This document shows, one piece after another, positions 17,184 through 25,914 of a DNA stretch of 35,994 bases. Numbering within the stretch: the stretch's first letter is position 1; each line of letters opens with the position of its first letter. Where the stretch lies: the NCBI GenBank assembly GCA_026983835.1, contig JALSTH010000117.1, forward strand, positions 1-35,994. Reading direction: 5' to 3'. The notes beneath the pieces are model-generated. The model saw nothing but the letters and a program-made list of their open reading frames with translations. It was not told where the DNA came from and ran no database searches. A program made the translations under genes and the position numbers. The stretch is from Candidatus Zixiibacteriota bacterium (GTDB lineage: Bacteria; Zixibacteria; MSB-5A5; UM-FILTER-46-8).

Positions 17184-18434
17184 TTATTTCGCTTTGACCC
17201 GAATTACATTTTGACCGGCATCATAGACGATTAAAGCCGAATATGGAGGCGATAAATATGAGGCGGCATCATTAAAGGCGGTTTGTAAATCGGTCTTCGG
17301 AGTTAGAAAAACACTTTTGATATAAAACGGCTCCACATCGGAAACAACAAAAATTTTCGATCTGTCCATAAATCTTGCCGGGCGATATAATTTATGAAAG
17401 CCAAACATTTTAACATCCTGAGCTTTTTCCAAAACTTCGGCAGGACTGTTGTATCTCGCAGAGATTTTCAACCAATCATCGGGTCCCACGCCATCGCGAC
17501 ATTTGGAAACCAAAATACAGGTCCCCCCGGGTTTCACGGCATATTTCGTATTTTCAAAGGCTTTTTGTATCTGATACAAATCTATATCCAACGGCGGAAA
17601 CATTATGGCAAGAACAATATCGTAATAATCATCTATTTCCTTGACAAATATCTTTTCCGCAAGTTTTACCGCCCTATAAAACGATTCCCTTATATCCCCG
17701 CAAAACAAACCGGCTATGCTCCTATCGGGATTGTGCACGGCTTGTATGGAAAATATATTTTTATCGACCAATAAGTCGATAACCTCATCCATATCCCTAT
17801 GGATTGGATTATCAAGCTCCAACGGTTGAACATCGCGGTCGATAGCTTTTATATGATTTTTGATGATGGAATCCTTAAATGCGACGCCCGGGAATATTCC
17901 CTTCCTGCCGCCGGTAAAACCAGCGAAAAAATGAGGCTCCACAGACCCGACAACTATTATATTGTGAAACTTCTCCACCGCCTTATCAAGATAGACATCT
18001 ATCCCGGATGATACCGTTCCCGCGAGATAATGAGCCTCGCTATCGATGGAGTTGTGCGCTCGCGTATAAGGGAAATACTCGTCGAATGTCGGTCCCAAAA
18101 TTCTCTTTAATTCATCTTTGTGAGGAGAACGATGGGTTCCCGTGGCGATTAATATCTCGAATTTGCCTTTCCTCTTAGATAGATTAGATAGACTTTTTAT
18201 ATGGGGGAGTATTCGCCCCGAGGGGGTAAAACGTGTATGGTCATTAACAATGATTAAAAGATCTTCGGCGCTATCGAGAAATTCCTTTATCCCTCCTGAA
18301 ATTAATTCTTTTCCGATGTCGACCGAATTGGAGTTTGAATACGAATCCCCGCCAATAATTTTAACCGGGACATTGTTAGGTATCTCCAATGGAAGGGAAT
18401 AATCACCGTAAGGGATTTCGAAATGCTCAGACAT
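17184..18434 (-). CDS. larA: LarA family nickel-pincer 2-hydroxyacid racemase/epimerase
   Basis: LarA enzymes use a nickel pincer nucleotide (made by LarB, LarC and LarE) to racemise lactate or related 2-hydroxy acids. The 416 residues carry the family landmarks: VNDHTRFTP, ATGTHR (H101), the block GSVEPHFFAGFTGGRKGIFPG (H168, K178) and KNHIKA (H194). These fall in the same order and nearly the same spacing as H108, H174, K184 and H200 of Lactobacillus LarA. LarA homologues act on several substrates. Lying directly upstream of mdh, malate is a reasonable guess, but lactate is possible. No larBCE genes are in the window. The start has no clear ribosome site. The upstream neighbour, 24 bp away, is the TOPRIM-like gene, probably a later insertion. 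Confidence 0.85.
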   Translation of the reverse strand: MSEHFEIPYGDYSLPLEIPNNVPVKIIGGDSYSNSNSVDIGKELISGGIKEFLDSAEDLLIIVNDHTRFTPSGRILPHIKSLSNLSKRKGKFEILIATGTHRSPHKDELKRILGPTFDEYFPYTRAHNSIDSEAHYLAGTVSSGIDVYLDKAVEKFHNIIVVGSVEPHFFAGFTGGRKGIFPGVAFKDSIIKNHIKAIDRDVQPLELDNPIHRDMDEVIDLLVDKNIFSIQAVHNPDRSIAGLFCGDIRESFYRAVKLAEKIFVKEIDDYYDIVLAIMFPPLDIDLYQIQKAFENTKYAVKPGGTCILVSKCRDGVGPDDWLKISARYNSPAEVLEKAQDVKMFGFHKLYRPARFMDRSKIFVVSDVEPFYIKSVFLTPKTDLQTAFNDAASYLSPPYSALIVYDAGQNVIRVKAK

Positions 18435-18458
18435 ACAAAGAAAGTATCTTATTACATT

Positions 18459-18995
18459 TTATTCGACAATTGAAAATTTTTCGGCGAAATATCTAAACGA
18501 CCGGTTTTTCTTTTTGGCTATTTCTATCGAAAACATTTTTAGTATTTCTATCTTTAGATTCTTCATTGATTCATTTGGGTTTTTCTTACTCAGTATGCTT
18601 TCAAATTTTTCCTTGTGAATATCATTAGTATATCTTGGAACTTTTATTTTTAATTTTTTCCCTTTTTGTGCGTCTAATCCAGCCAAATACCAGCTCTCAA
18701 TCTCCCTAATTACAATTATTATTTTATCTTGCGCTAAATTCGAAAATTTGGATAGAATCTTTTTCTTCCTCTTGCTGATGCAAGGAGAATTATTCATATC
18801 TGAAACAAACAGGTAATCATCTCGTTTCTTATCGATGGCCCTAATGAAATCCCTTACTTGATTCTCCTTCTTTCGAGCATACTTTATTATCTTGATGAAA
18901 CAATATTCACTTTCAAAATAGGGGATTATAATATCCTTAAAAAATCTCTCATCATCCGGTCCTTCAATGAAAACATATAAATTCTTTCCGCCCAA
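18459..18995 (-). CDS. TOPRIM-like DUF4276-type protein, partner of the ATPase
   Basis: About 178 residues, rich in Lys and Ile. VFIEGPDDERFF near the N-terminus and YLFVSDMNN about 55 residues later look like the conserved Glu and Asp of a TOPRIM nuclease fold. IIVIREIESWYLAGLDA resembles the EMEAWLLAD motif of DUF4276 proteins, which often pair with AAA ATPases. TTG at 18995 is preferred: GAGG lies six bases upstream, within the end of the ATPase gene. A TTG at 19007 is also in frame and would overlap it. Coupling to the ATPase and AT-rich composition unlike larA and ndk on either side suggest a transferred two-gene defence unit, analogous to PARIS or OLD-type ATPase/TOPRIM pairs. Family and function are inferred from motifs only. 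Confidence 0.65.
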   Translation of the reverse strand: MGGKNLYVFIEGPDDERFFKDIIIPYFESEYCFIKIIKYARKKENQVRDFIRAIDKKRDDYLFVSDMNNSPCISKRKKKILSKFSNLAQDKIIIVIREIESWYLAGLDAQKGKKLKIKVPRYTNDIHKEKFESILSKKNPNESMKNLKIEILKMFSIEIAKKKNRSFRYFAEKFSIVE

Positions 18996-18996
18996 A

Positions 18997-20229
18997 TCAG
19001 CCCTCAAGAAGATTTTCGATATATAATTCGTCTATTCCTATTTCGTGCTTCAGGAAGTTCTGAACCCTCTTATTGTCTTTGGGTTTAGTAATAGTAGAAA
19101 AGCTTTCTTTATCCCGCGAGACTAAAAAGATATTTTCAAGATCAGCATATTTTATCAATTCTGGATTATGAGTCGTTACTATAATCTGCTTATTTTGGGA
19201 AGCGTCCTTTAACATTTCCATCAATTGAGCAATTAAACTTGGATGGATATTCCTCTCCGGCTCTTCAAAGATGATAAATGGTCTGTTCTCGAAATATAAT
19301 GCGACTATTATGGCGGCAATACTCATTGTGCCATCGGACATTAAGAAAGCAGGTAGAAATTTTTCCCTCGAATAAGTCTCTTTTAGTTTTAAAAGAAGCG
19401 ATTTGTCCTGTGATTTCTCAATCTTTAGACTTTTAACAAAAGGTAGGATATCCTTCATTAAATTCATAAATTTTGTTTTCTTCTTTCTGTCATCAAATAT
19501 ATTTTTTAGAACAATCGCCAAATTCTCGGCATTTTCTTCGAGGTCATTTTTCCCGGTTATGGGATATGCCTTTTTCGTTAATTTTGTATCAAAGTCATAA
19601 ATCGCAATATTTGGGAATATCTCTATTAAAACGGGGATAAACAAATAAGGTATTAACTCTATCAAAAGCTTCGGGGCGGGTAACTTTTCCTTTTCTATAA
19701 AAGGCGGAATTATATCTTCTTCTTTTATCCCGAGGTTCTTATTCCATTTAAGGCTAAGACGCGATCCATGCTTTTTCATTTCTACTATATCATTACCTAT
19801 TTGCTCACCCTTTCTTAATCCTATTTCCGCCCTCAATTTATATAAGTTGTAATGCAATTTACAGGAATCTTTTTTTACAAAATATTCCATAGTCCCCTTT
19901 CCCACTTTTAATATAAAGCTATACTCGATGTTTGAAAATTCCTGAATCTGCTTTTTTTCTCGGAAAATCCGCCCAGTTTTAAGAGGGTAATTTATCTCAA
20001 TAGATATTTCGTCGCTCAACCTTATATTTTTTAAATATTCCCCCCCCCCCTGCATTGAAACCGCATTTTTAAGGCCGTGCAAGGTTATATCTCTCAAGAA
20101 TCTGAATATTTCTATAAAGTTTGATTTGCCCGATGCATTAGCACCAATAATAATGTTTAGGTCCTTAAGTTCTACATCGATATTTTTGAAACTTTTGAAA
20201 TTTGATACTTTGAGTCTTTTTATTCCCAA
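18997..20229 (-). CDS. AAA (RecF/OLD-like) ATPase, probable defence protein
   Basis: This is a 410-residue ABC/SMC-head ATPase. Seen in order are KVSNFKSFKNIDVELKDLN, Walker A IIGANASGKSNF (28-39), an ABC signature-like LMSDGTMSIAA, Walker B PFIIFEEPERNIHP and a switch motif VTTHNPELIKYAD. This is the AAA_21 or AAA_15 type found in OLD, retron and PARIS-like anti-phage systems. The start is TTG at 20229 with a strong AAGGAG site five bases upstream. The gene runs into the TOPRIM-like gene with a one-base gap. Codons 60-64 contain an uninterrupted G11 run, so a one-base slip would shift the frame about 60 residues in. As given, the frame is intact. AT-rich composition contrasts with the adjacent ndk. 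Confidence 0.82.
   Translation of the reverse strand: MGIKRLKVSNFKSFKNIDVELKDLNIIIGANASGKSNFIEIFRFLRDITLHGLKNAVSMQGGGEYLKNIRLSDEISIEINYPLKTGRIFREKKQIQEFSNIEYSFILKVGKGTMEYFVKKDSCKLHYNLYKLRAEIGLRKGEQIGNDIVEMKKHGSRLSLKWNKNLGIKEEDIIPPFIEKEKLPAPKLLIELIPYLFIPVLIEIFPNIAIYDFDTKLTKKAYPITGKNDLEENAENLAIVLKNIFDDRKKKTKFMNLMKDILPFVKSLKIEKSQDKSLLLKLKETYSREKFLPAFLMSDGTMSIAAIIVALYFENRPFIIFEEPERNIHPSLIAQLMEMLKDASQNKQIIVTTHNPELIKYADLENIFLVSRDKESFSTITKPKDNKRVQNFLKHEIGIDELYIENLLEG
20040..20050 (-). repeat. G11 homopolymer within the ATPase coding sequence
   Basis: The plus strand shows eleven consecutive C, read as G11 in the coding strand (codons CAG GGG GGG GGG GAA). It is the longest single-base run I noticed in the window and lies about 180 bases into the gene, a classic position for slipped-strand phase variation. 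Confidence 0.85.
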
Positions 20230-20253
20230 AACGGCTCCTTTTCAATGGGGAAT

Positions 20254-20664
20254 TTAAACATCCTCCCTCGGGAAAAAGAATTTTATTTCCCTGACAGCAT
20301 TCGCAGGGCTATCGGAAGCATGGACGGAATTCTTCGTCAAACTTACCGCCAAATCATATCGCACCGTCCCCGGATGAGCCTCAATCGGATTTGTTTTCCC
20401 GATAAGCTCCCTGACACCCGAAACAGCATTTTCACCCTCTAAAACCATCGGCACTATGGCTCCCGAAGACATATAATTGCAAAGCTCATCATAAAAAGGT
20501 TTCCCTTTATGCACTTGATAAAAATCCTCGGCTACTTCTTTCGCCATTCGCAGATAACGGATATTTACAACCTTGAAACGAGCTCTCTCCGCCCTGCGGA
20601 TAATCTCGCCTATTAAATTCCGCTGGACCGCATCCGGTTTTATAATTAGTAATGTTTTTTCCAA
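20254..20664 (-). CDS. ndk: Nucleoside diphosphate kinase
   Basis: It transfers the gamma phosphate from ATP to other nucleoside diphosphates through a phospho-histidine. The 136-residue product reads EKTLLIIKPDAVQRNLIGEI at the start. In the middle are GGENAV-type residues (LEGENAVSGVRELIGKTNP), and the active-site histidine lies in NSVHASDSPANAVREI. The start is set at TTG 20664, where AAGGAG lies five bases upstream. An ATG ten codons further up would add residues not seen in the family. It lies downstream of korC (about 140 bp gap) and upstream of the ATPase/TOPRIM pair. Confidence 0.95.
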   Translation of the reverse strand: MEKTLLIIKPDAVQRNLIGEIIRRAERARFKVVNIRYLRMAKEVAEDFYQVHKGKPFYDELCNYMSSGAIVPMVLEGENAVSGVRELIGKTNPIEAHPGTVRYDLAVSLTKNSVHASDSPANAVREIKFFFPREDV

Positions 20665-20808
20665 TTTCACTCCTTCTCGATAATAAAATCCCATCGCACC
20701 GCCACGCCAAGCTTTATATAAAAGCGCTTATAGATTATCCAAAGATCATTCCCCGCAACGGAATAATTCAAAGAACACTAATCCCGAATTTCCATTCGGC
20801 TTAAAATG

Positions 20809-21411
20809 TTAAAACCTCTCCACCAACTCAGTTTCCCGTTGTTTAAGCAACTCTTTACCTATTTTATAACCTTCCGACAGGGCGAGCTTATTCTTCTCTT
20901 CGGTCCCTTTCGGCGCCCGTGATAACAGAACTTTTTCCAAATTTTTGACATTTACGATACCGGTAATAGCCGCAAGAGCACCCAAAGCAACAACATTGGT
21001 GACCACCGGAGTTCCGACCTCGGTGCGAGCAATATGGGTAAAAGGTATCGCGTAAGCGTTGTCGGTCGGAAGCTGACGAACCAAACCCGAATCGACAATT
21101 AATACCCCGTATTCCTTCAAAGCCGGGTAATACTCATCACAAGCTTGTTGGGTAAGGGCAATTAATATATCCAAGCTCATACTTTTGGGATAATAAATAG
21201 GTCCATCCGCGATCACGACATCCGAGCGTGATGCACCTCCTCTTGCTTCGGGACCATAGCTTTGCGTCTGCGCCACATTTTTCCCCTCATATATCCCCAC
21301 CGATTCGGCAAGAAGAACCCCCGCAAATATCAATCCCTGCCCTCCGGATCCCGAAAGGCGAATTTCTATTCTGTTCGAATCGGTACTATCTTTTTTGGAT
21401 TTTTTAATCAT
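20809..21411 (-). CDS. korC: 2-oxoglutarate:ferredoxin oxidoreductase gamma subunit
   Basis: This is the gamma subunit of the 2-oxoacid:ferredoxin oxidoreductase (200 residues). The hallmark GSGGQGLIFAGVLLAE starts at about 22 and is followed by QSYGPEARGGASRSDVVIA, both conserved in the family. It works with the alpha and beta subunits to interconvert 2-oxoglutarate, CoA and oxidised ferredoxin with succinyl-CoA, CO2 and reduced ferredoxin. Its ATG overlaps the korB stop (ATGA), so translation is coupled. It is the last gene of the sucC-sucD-korDABC row. Specificity for 2-oxoglutarate over other 2-oxoacids rests on the adjacent succinyl-CoA synthetase. Confidence 0.92.
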   Translation of the reverse strand: MIKKSKKDSTDSNRIEIRLSGSGGQGLIFAGVLLAESVGIYEGKNVAQTQSYGPEARGGASRSDVVIADGPIYYPKSMSLDILIALTQQACDEYYPALKEYGVLIVDSGLVRQLPTDNAYAIPFTHIARTEVGTPVVTNVVALGALAAITGIVNVKNLEKVLLSRAPKGTEEKNKLALSEGYKIGKELLKQRETELVERF

Positions 21412-22274
21412 TGTTTCACCACCTCGGCTTCCGGTTTTTCTTCTTTTTTCCTCCCCCCAAGTCTGTCTATCAAAGCTTCGTATTGTTCGGAATATTCAGG
21501 TCTGTTATCCTCCCACAATACGCCAGTTATAAACTTATCCTCCAATTCTTCCGGAGTTTTTTTCTTGGCGATATTTACATTAACAGCATGGTCTTTGAAC
21601 CAATTAATCATCTGTACCGCGGAACCTTCTTTGTTCAATCTGCCATAAAGGGTATGGCAGTTCGACATCGCCTCCACTACGGAGAATCCTTTTTTAAGCA
21701 AAGCTTTCTTTATTAAAACCTGAAGCTGTGTCGCGTGGTAAACCGAGCTGCGGGCGAAGAAGTTGGCTCCCGCACCTTTCGCAAGGAGATAAGCATCAAA
21801 GGGATGCTCAAGGTTTCCATAGGGAGCCGTGGTCGCAAATTTACCTGTTGGAGTGGTGGGGGAATACTGTCCGCCGGTCATCCCGTAAATCTTATTATTA
21901 ACTAAAATAGTAGTAATATCGATATTACGGCGAGCGGCGTGTATAAAATGATTTCCGCCTATCGCCAAACCATCCCCATCGCCGACGATTGCGACAACCT
22001 TAAGGTCGGGTTTGGACAGTTTGATGCCGGTGGCAAACGCTATCGCCCTACCGTGAGTCGTATGCAAAGTATGGAAATCACAATAAACAGGCATCCTTCC
22101 AGTACAGCCTATTCCTGAAATCATCGCCACATCACCCTTTTTTATTTCGAGATCAGCCATCGCTCTCAATAAGGCACCCATAATAATGCCGATACCACAT
22201 CCCGGGCACCATACATGGGGAAATTTTTTCTTCCCCCTAAGATATTCATATACTACTGTTGATGCTACAGCCAT
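21408..22274 (-). CDS. korB: 2-oxoglutarate:ferredoxin oxidoreductase beta (TPP-binding) subunit
   Basis: The thiamine diphosphate-binding subunit, 288 residues. It has the N-terminal HVWCPGCGIG motif, the Mg/TPP site VAIVGDGDGLAIGGNHFIHA and the following ILVNNKIYGMTGGQ, all as expected. The C-terminal tail of about 30 residues is charged (GGRKKEEKPEAEVVKQ). It starts right after the korA stop with no spacer and overlaps korC by four bases, so alpha, beta and gamma should be made in fixed ratio. The cysteine motif may take part in the Fe-S or active-site region of these short-type enzymes. Confidence 0.94.
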   Translation of the reverse strand: MAVASTVVYEYLRGKKKFPHVWCPGCGIGIIMGALLRAMADLEIKKGDVAMISGIGCTGRMPVYCDFHTLHTTHGRAIAFATGIKLSKPDLKVVAIVGDGDGLAIGGNHFIHAARRNIDITTILVNNKIYGMTGGQYSPTTPTGKFATTAPYGNLEHPFDAYLLAKGAGANFFARSSVYHATQLQVLIKKALLKKGFSVVEAMSNCHTLYGRLNKEGSAVQMINWFKDHAVNVNIAKKKTPEELEDKFITGVLWEDNRPEYSEQYEALIDRLGGRKKEEKPEAEVVKQ

Positions 22275-23411
22275 TTAATTCGCCTCTTTAATTTTATTCA
22301 CTATTTCATCCGGAGTTATCAATTCTCCATCATATCTGAATGCCCCAACTATTTTCGTCTTTTTGGGAGCTAACCGCTGTACTTCACGAATCATTTGTCC
22401 CTGATTAAGCTCGGCGACAATCGCCAAGTTTGCGTTTTCCAACGCCTTCTTCAACCCCTTATCAGGAAATGGCCATAAGGTCTCCGGTTGGAATAATCCC
22501 ACCTTAAATCTTTTATGGCGAGCTATCCTAACCGCTTGTTGAGCTACACGGGCGGTTATCCCGTAAGCGATGACAATGATATGCGAATCCTCTATGAATT
22601 CCTCTTTATAAGTGCTTATATCATCGACATTCTGGGATATTTTAAGCATAAGCTTATCCATCTTCTCCTTAATCTCGCTGGATTTAGCGGTTGGGAATCC
22701 CCAAGGGTCGTGAGTCAAACCGGTCATATGAAAACGATACCCTTCGCCATAACCGGCCATCGGCGAGATATGAGTAGGCGTAATCTCGAACGGCTGATAC
22801 CATTCCGGAGGGACGGTAGGTTTGAGCCTGTTTACTATCTTTATTTCGTCCTCCTCGGGGATATGAATTTTTTCCCGCATATGCCCCAATACCTCATCGA
22901 GTAAAAGGATAACCGGATTGCGGTATTTCTCGGATAAATTGACTGCTCTGATCGTTTTATAATAAGCGTCCTCGACGCTGGAAGCAGTCAGCACGATCGG
23001 GTTATAATCGCCATGCGATCCCCATTTCGCCTGCATAGTATCCGCTTGGGCAACCTTTGTGGGTAGCCCGGTCGATGGTCCCCCGCGCTGAACATTTACC
23101 ACCACACAGGGGGCTTCAATCATAAATGCATAGCCGAGATTCTCCTGCATAAGGGAGAAGCCCGGACCTGAAGTTGCCGTCATCGCTTTGGCTCCGGCAA
23201 CTGAAGCGCCGATTACCGCGGCGATGGAACCTATCTCATCCTCCATTTGAATAAAGTGTCCTCCCCGTTTAGGGAGTTCGCGGGCGAGGATCTCCGCTAT
23301 TTCGGTGGAAGGGGTAATGGGATATCCTCCGAAAAAATTTACGCCCGCAGCCAAAGCGCCAAAAGAACACGCTTCATTACCTTGAAACAATCTAACATTA
23401 TTCTCAGACAT
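22275..23411 (-). CDS. korA: 2-oxoglutarate:ferredoxin oxidoreductase alpha subunit
   Basis: The alpha subunit, 378 residues. It contains the pyrimidine-binding region (QGNEACSFGALAAGVNFFGG, then YPITPSTEIAE), the glutamate in HFIQMEDEIGSIAAVIGAS and the TSGPGFSLMQENLGYA loop. A C-terminal transketolase-like domain follows (HIIVIAYGITARVAQQAV). The ATG is preceded by a good GAGGTGA site. The gene lies 25 bp downstream of korD and abuts korB. As a member of the D-A-B-C order it fits a four-subunit ferredoxin-linked enzyme typical of anaerobes and archaea. Confidence 0.94.
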   Translation of the reverse strand: MSENNVRLFQGNEACSFGALAAGVNFFGGYPITPSTEIAEILARELPKRGGHFIQMEDEIGSIAAVIGASVAGAKAMTATSGPGFSLMQENLGYAFMIEAPCVVVNVQRGGPSTGLPTKVAQADTMQAKWGSHGDYNPIVLTASSVEDAYYKTIRAVNLSEKYRNPVILLLDEVLGHMREKIHIPEEDEIKIVNRLKPTVPPEWYQPFEITPTHISPMAGYGEGYRFHMTGLTHDPWGFPTAKSSEIKEKMDKLMLKISQNVDDISTYKEEFIEDSHIIVIAYGITARVAQQAVRIARHKRFKVGLFQPETLWPFPDKGLKKALENANLAIVAELNQGQMIREVQRLAPKKTKIVGAFRYDGELITPDEIVNKIKEAN

Positions 23412-23436
23412 TATCTCACCTCTGCCTTATGGCAGT

Positions 23437-23706
23437 TTACTTTTCAGTGGATTTAATAGCAAAATCGGGACAGTGCAACCAACAGATACTGCATTGGGTG
23501 CATTCAAAGGGTCGGGCTACAACTGGATAACCATCCTCATCGGCATCGAATACATCCTTAGGACATAGATTTATACAAATCCCACAAGCTTTACACCATC
23601 GACGAAAAATTACTATCGGGTTTGGATTTTTCGGTTTTTCTTTTTTGGCCTTTTCTTCCCCGTCTTCGGCGGGTTCGACCTTTTGTATTTGATTTTCTTC
23701 AGCCAT
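23437..23706 (-). CDS. korD: 2-oxoglutarate:ferredoxin oxidoreductase delta (ferredoxin) subunit
   Basis: An 89-residue electron-transfer subunit. Two 4Fe-4S motifs are visible, CKACGICINLCP (CxxCxxCxxxCP) and CTQCSICWLHCP, separated by about 25 residues. The first 30 residues are a charged Glu/Lys-rich extension not needed for the clusters. AGGAG five bases before the ATG marks the start. It passes electrons between the TPP site of KorAB and soluble ferredoxin. It is encoded between sucD and korA, all in one direction. Confidence 0.92.
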   Translation of the reverse strand: MAEENQIQKVEPAEDGEEKAKKEKPKNPNPIVIFRRWCKACGICINLCPKDVFDADEDGYPVVARPFECTQCSICWLHCPDFAIKSTEK

Positions 23707-23741
23707 AGCTGCTCCTAAACTTGATATCGACAGCCTCCTGT

Positions 23742-24674
23742 TTATTTTCGGGCGTTTTTTTTCTTAACTTCTCGGGTGGTTTTCGACTTTTGCCTTTTTT
23801 TTATTTTAGACAACTTCTCTGCCATTATATCGGCAACTTGAGCCGGTAAATCAGCAACCGGTATCCCGACTGCGTTTAACGCTTCGACCTTTTCTTCGGC
23901 GGTCCCCTTTCCGCCGGAAATTATGGCGCCCGCATGACCCATACGCTTACCCGGAGGAGCTGTCCTGCCGGCAATAAAAGCCACTACCGGCTTTCTAACT
24001 TTTTTCTTGATATACTTTGCGGCTTCTTCCTCATCGGTACCGCCTATCTCCCCAATCATCACAATTGCTTCGGTAGAGGCATCCTCATTGAAAGCAACAA
24101 GACAATCCATAAAGTTCGTGCCGATAATCGGATCCCCACCGATGCCGACAACCGTCGATTGCCCGATGCCCTTTTCGGTTAAAGCATTTACCACCTCGTA
24201 GGTCAAAGTCCCCGAACGACTGACAACACCGACTTTTCCCCTCTTATGAATCCGGGCGGGCATAATCCCAACTTTGGATAAGCCGGGGGATATTATCCCC
24301 GGACAATTGGGACCGATCAAGCGAACCCCATTGAGCTTCACATAATGGTAAACCTTCAGCATATCCAAAGTCGGCAGACCCTCGGTTATGCAAACCACTA
24401 ATTTAATCCCGCCATCAACAGCTTCATAAATAGCATCCACCGCAAATTTCGGAGGAACAAAGATAACCGAGGTGTCAGCTTTCGTCTCCTTCACAGCTTC
24501 TTCCACACTCTCGAATACCGGAACGCCGTGAACCTTCTCTCCCCCTTTACCCGGGGTAACACCTCCGACTATCCGTGTGCCGTAGTCGATCATCTGTTTG
24601 GTATGAAACGAACCATCCCTCCCGGTGATTCCCTGTATAATCACCTTGTTTTTCTTTTTAAGAAATATCGCCAT
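23742..24674 (-). CDS. sucD: Succinyl-CoA synthetase alpha subunit
   Basis: It catalyses succinyl-CoA + ADP (or GDP) + Pi = succinate + CoA + ATP (GTP) with SucC. The 310 residues include the CoA-binding [48 protein letters not shown] and the phosphorylated histidine in [20 protein letters not shown]. About 20 extra, strongly basic residues follow the normal end ([21 protein letters not shown] region), which is unusual. It sits 35 bp upstream of korD and 49 bp downstream of sucC, so substrate passing between Kor and Suc is likely. Confidence 0.95.
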   Translation of the reverse strand: MAIFLKKKNKVIIQGITGRDGSFHTKQMIDYGTRIVGGVTPGKGGEKVHGVPVFESVEEAVKETKADTSVIFVPPKFAVDAIYEAVDGGIKLVVCITEGLPTLDMLKVYHYVKLNGVRLIGPNCPGIISPGLSKVGIMPARIHKRGKVGVVSRSGTLTYEVVNALTEKGIGQSTVVGIGGDPIIGTNFMDCLVAFNEDASTEAIVMIGEIGGTDEEEAAKYIKKKVRKPVVAFIAGRTAPPGKRMGHAGAIISGGKGTAEEKVEALNAVGIPVADLPAQVADIMAEKLSKIKKRQKSKTTREVKKKNARK

Positions 24675-24723
24675 AAATTTTTCCTTATTCTAAAATCAAG
24701 ATATCAAATCAAGAATACTCACT

Positions 24724-25854
24724 TTACGCAGCTAATTCAATCGCTTTTTTAACGACATCTTCCATCGAGGAGGTCGCCACTAAATTGATTTCCTCCAATA
24801 TCTTTCGTCCTTCTTCCTCATTTGTTCCGGTCAAGCGGACAACGATCGGTACCGGTGGATTGAGTTCTTTAACAGCGGCTACTATCCCGTTGGCGACATC
24901 ATCACATCTGGTTATTCCACCGAATATATTGAATAATATAGCCTTTACATTGCTATCCTTCAAAATAATCCTCATCGCATTGATAACCTTCTCCGGATTG
25001 GAAGAGCCTCCGATATCAAGGAAATTCGCAGGCTCAGCGCCGAAATGCTTCACCGTATCCATCGTCGCCATTGCCAGTCCGGCACCGTTGACTATACAGC
25101 CTATGTTCCCTTCGAGTTTTACAAAGGATAACCCGGCGTTTTTCGCCTCCGTTTCGCTGGGATCTTCCTCATCCAAATCACGCATCGCCTCGATATCTGG
25201 ATGGCGAAATAGACCGTTATCATCGATATTTATTTTCGCATCGATAGCCAATACTTCACCGTCGGGAGTAGTAATCAACGGATTTACTTCGGCGAGGGAA
25301 GCATCCACATACATAAAAGCACGATAAAGCTGCATAATGACCTGTGATGCTTTGCGGGCTATTTTTATATCATCATATATAAAGCGTGCCAATTTCAACG
25401 CTTGATAGTTTTGTAAACCCAACAAAGGATCGACATACAATTTCATAATCCTTTCAGGGGTCGTTGCCGCCACCTCCTCGATATCCACCCCACCGGCAGG
25501 GGAAGCCATCATAACAGGTTTCTTCGCCGCCCTGTCTATTATCATTCCGATATAGGCTTCGCTGGCTATTTCTACCGCTTCGGTTACCAAAACCTTTTTC
25601 ACTATGCAGCCTTTAATATCCATTCCAAGAATTTCTTTGGAAATCTCCCAAGCACGATGAGCGCTTTCAGCATATTTCACCCCACCTGCTTTTCCCCTTC
25701 CGCCGACATGAACCTGTGCCTTTACCATTACCGGCTTGCCTATCCTATCGGCGATCCTACCAACTTCATTATCGGTCGTCGCCACCTCACCCTCCGGAAC
25801 GGGCATACCGAATTTCCTGAAAATTTCCTTCGCCTGATATTCATGAATCTTCAT
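24724..25854 (-). CDS. sucC: Succinyl-CoA synthetase beta subunit
   Basis: The nucleotide-binding ATP-grasp subunit, 376 residues. It begins MKIHEYQAKEIFRKFGMPVP as in nearly all SucC proteins and has KAQVHVGGRGKAGGVK, the metal site EVNPLI...DAKI and the C-terminal FNIFGGITRCDDVANGI of the subunit interface. GAGGTGA lies just before the ATG. It is the first gene of the sucCD-korDABC series. The 60-bp AT-rich gap to the CCA-adding enzyme gene upstream may hold the promoter, but none was identified. Confidence 0.95.
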   Translation of the reverse strand: MKIHEYQAKEIFRKFGMPVPEGEVATTDNEVGRIADRIGKPVMVKAQVHVGGRGKAGGVKYAESAHRAWEISKEILGMDIKGCIVKKVLVTEAVEIASEAYIGMIIDRAAKKPVMMASPAGGVDIEEVAATTPERIMKLYVDPLLGLQNYQALKLARFIYDDIKIARKASQVIMQLYRAFMYVDASLAEVNPLITTPDGEVLAIDAKINIDDNGLFRHPDIEAMRDLDEEDPSETEAKNAGLSFVKLEGNIGCIVNGAGLAMATMDTVKHFGAEPANFLDIGGSSNPEKVINAMRIILKDSNVKAILFNIFGGITRCDDVANGIVAAVKELNPPVPIVVRLTGTNEEEGRKILEEINLVATSSMEDVVKKAIELAA

Positions 25855-25914
25855 CTATCACCTCTTGTGAAATATTTTGCAATCTTTTTATGAATTGGTT
25901 TTATTATATATAAA

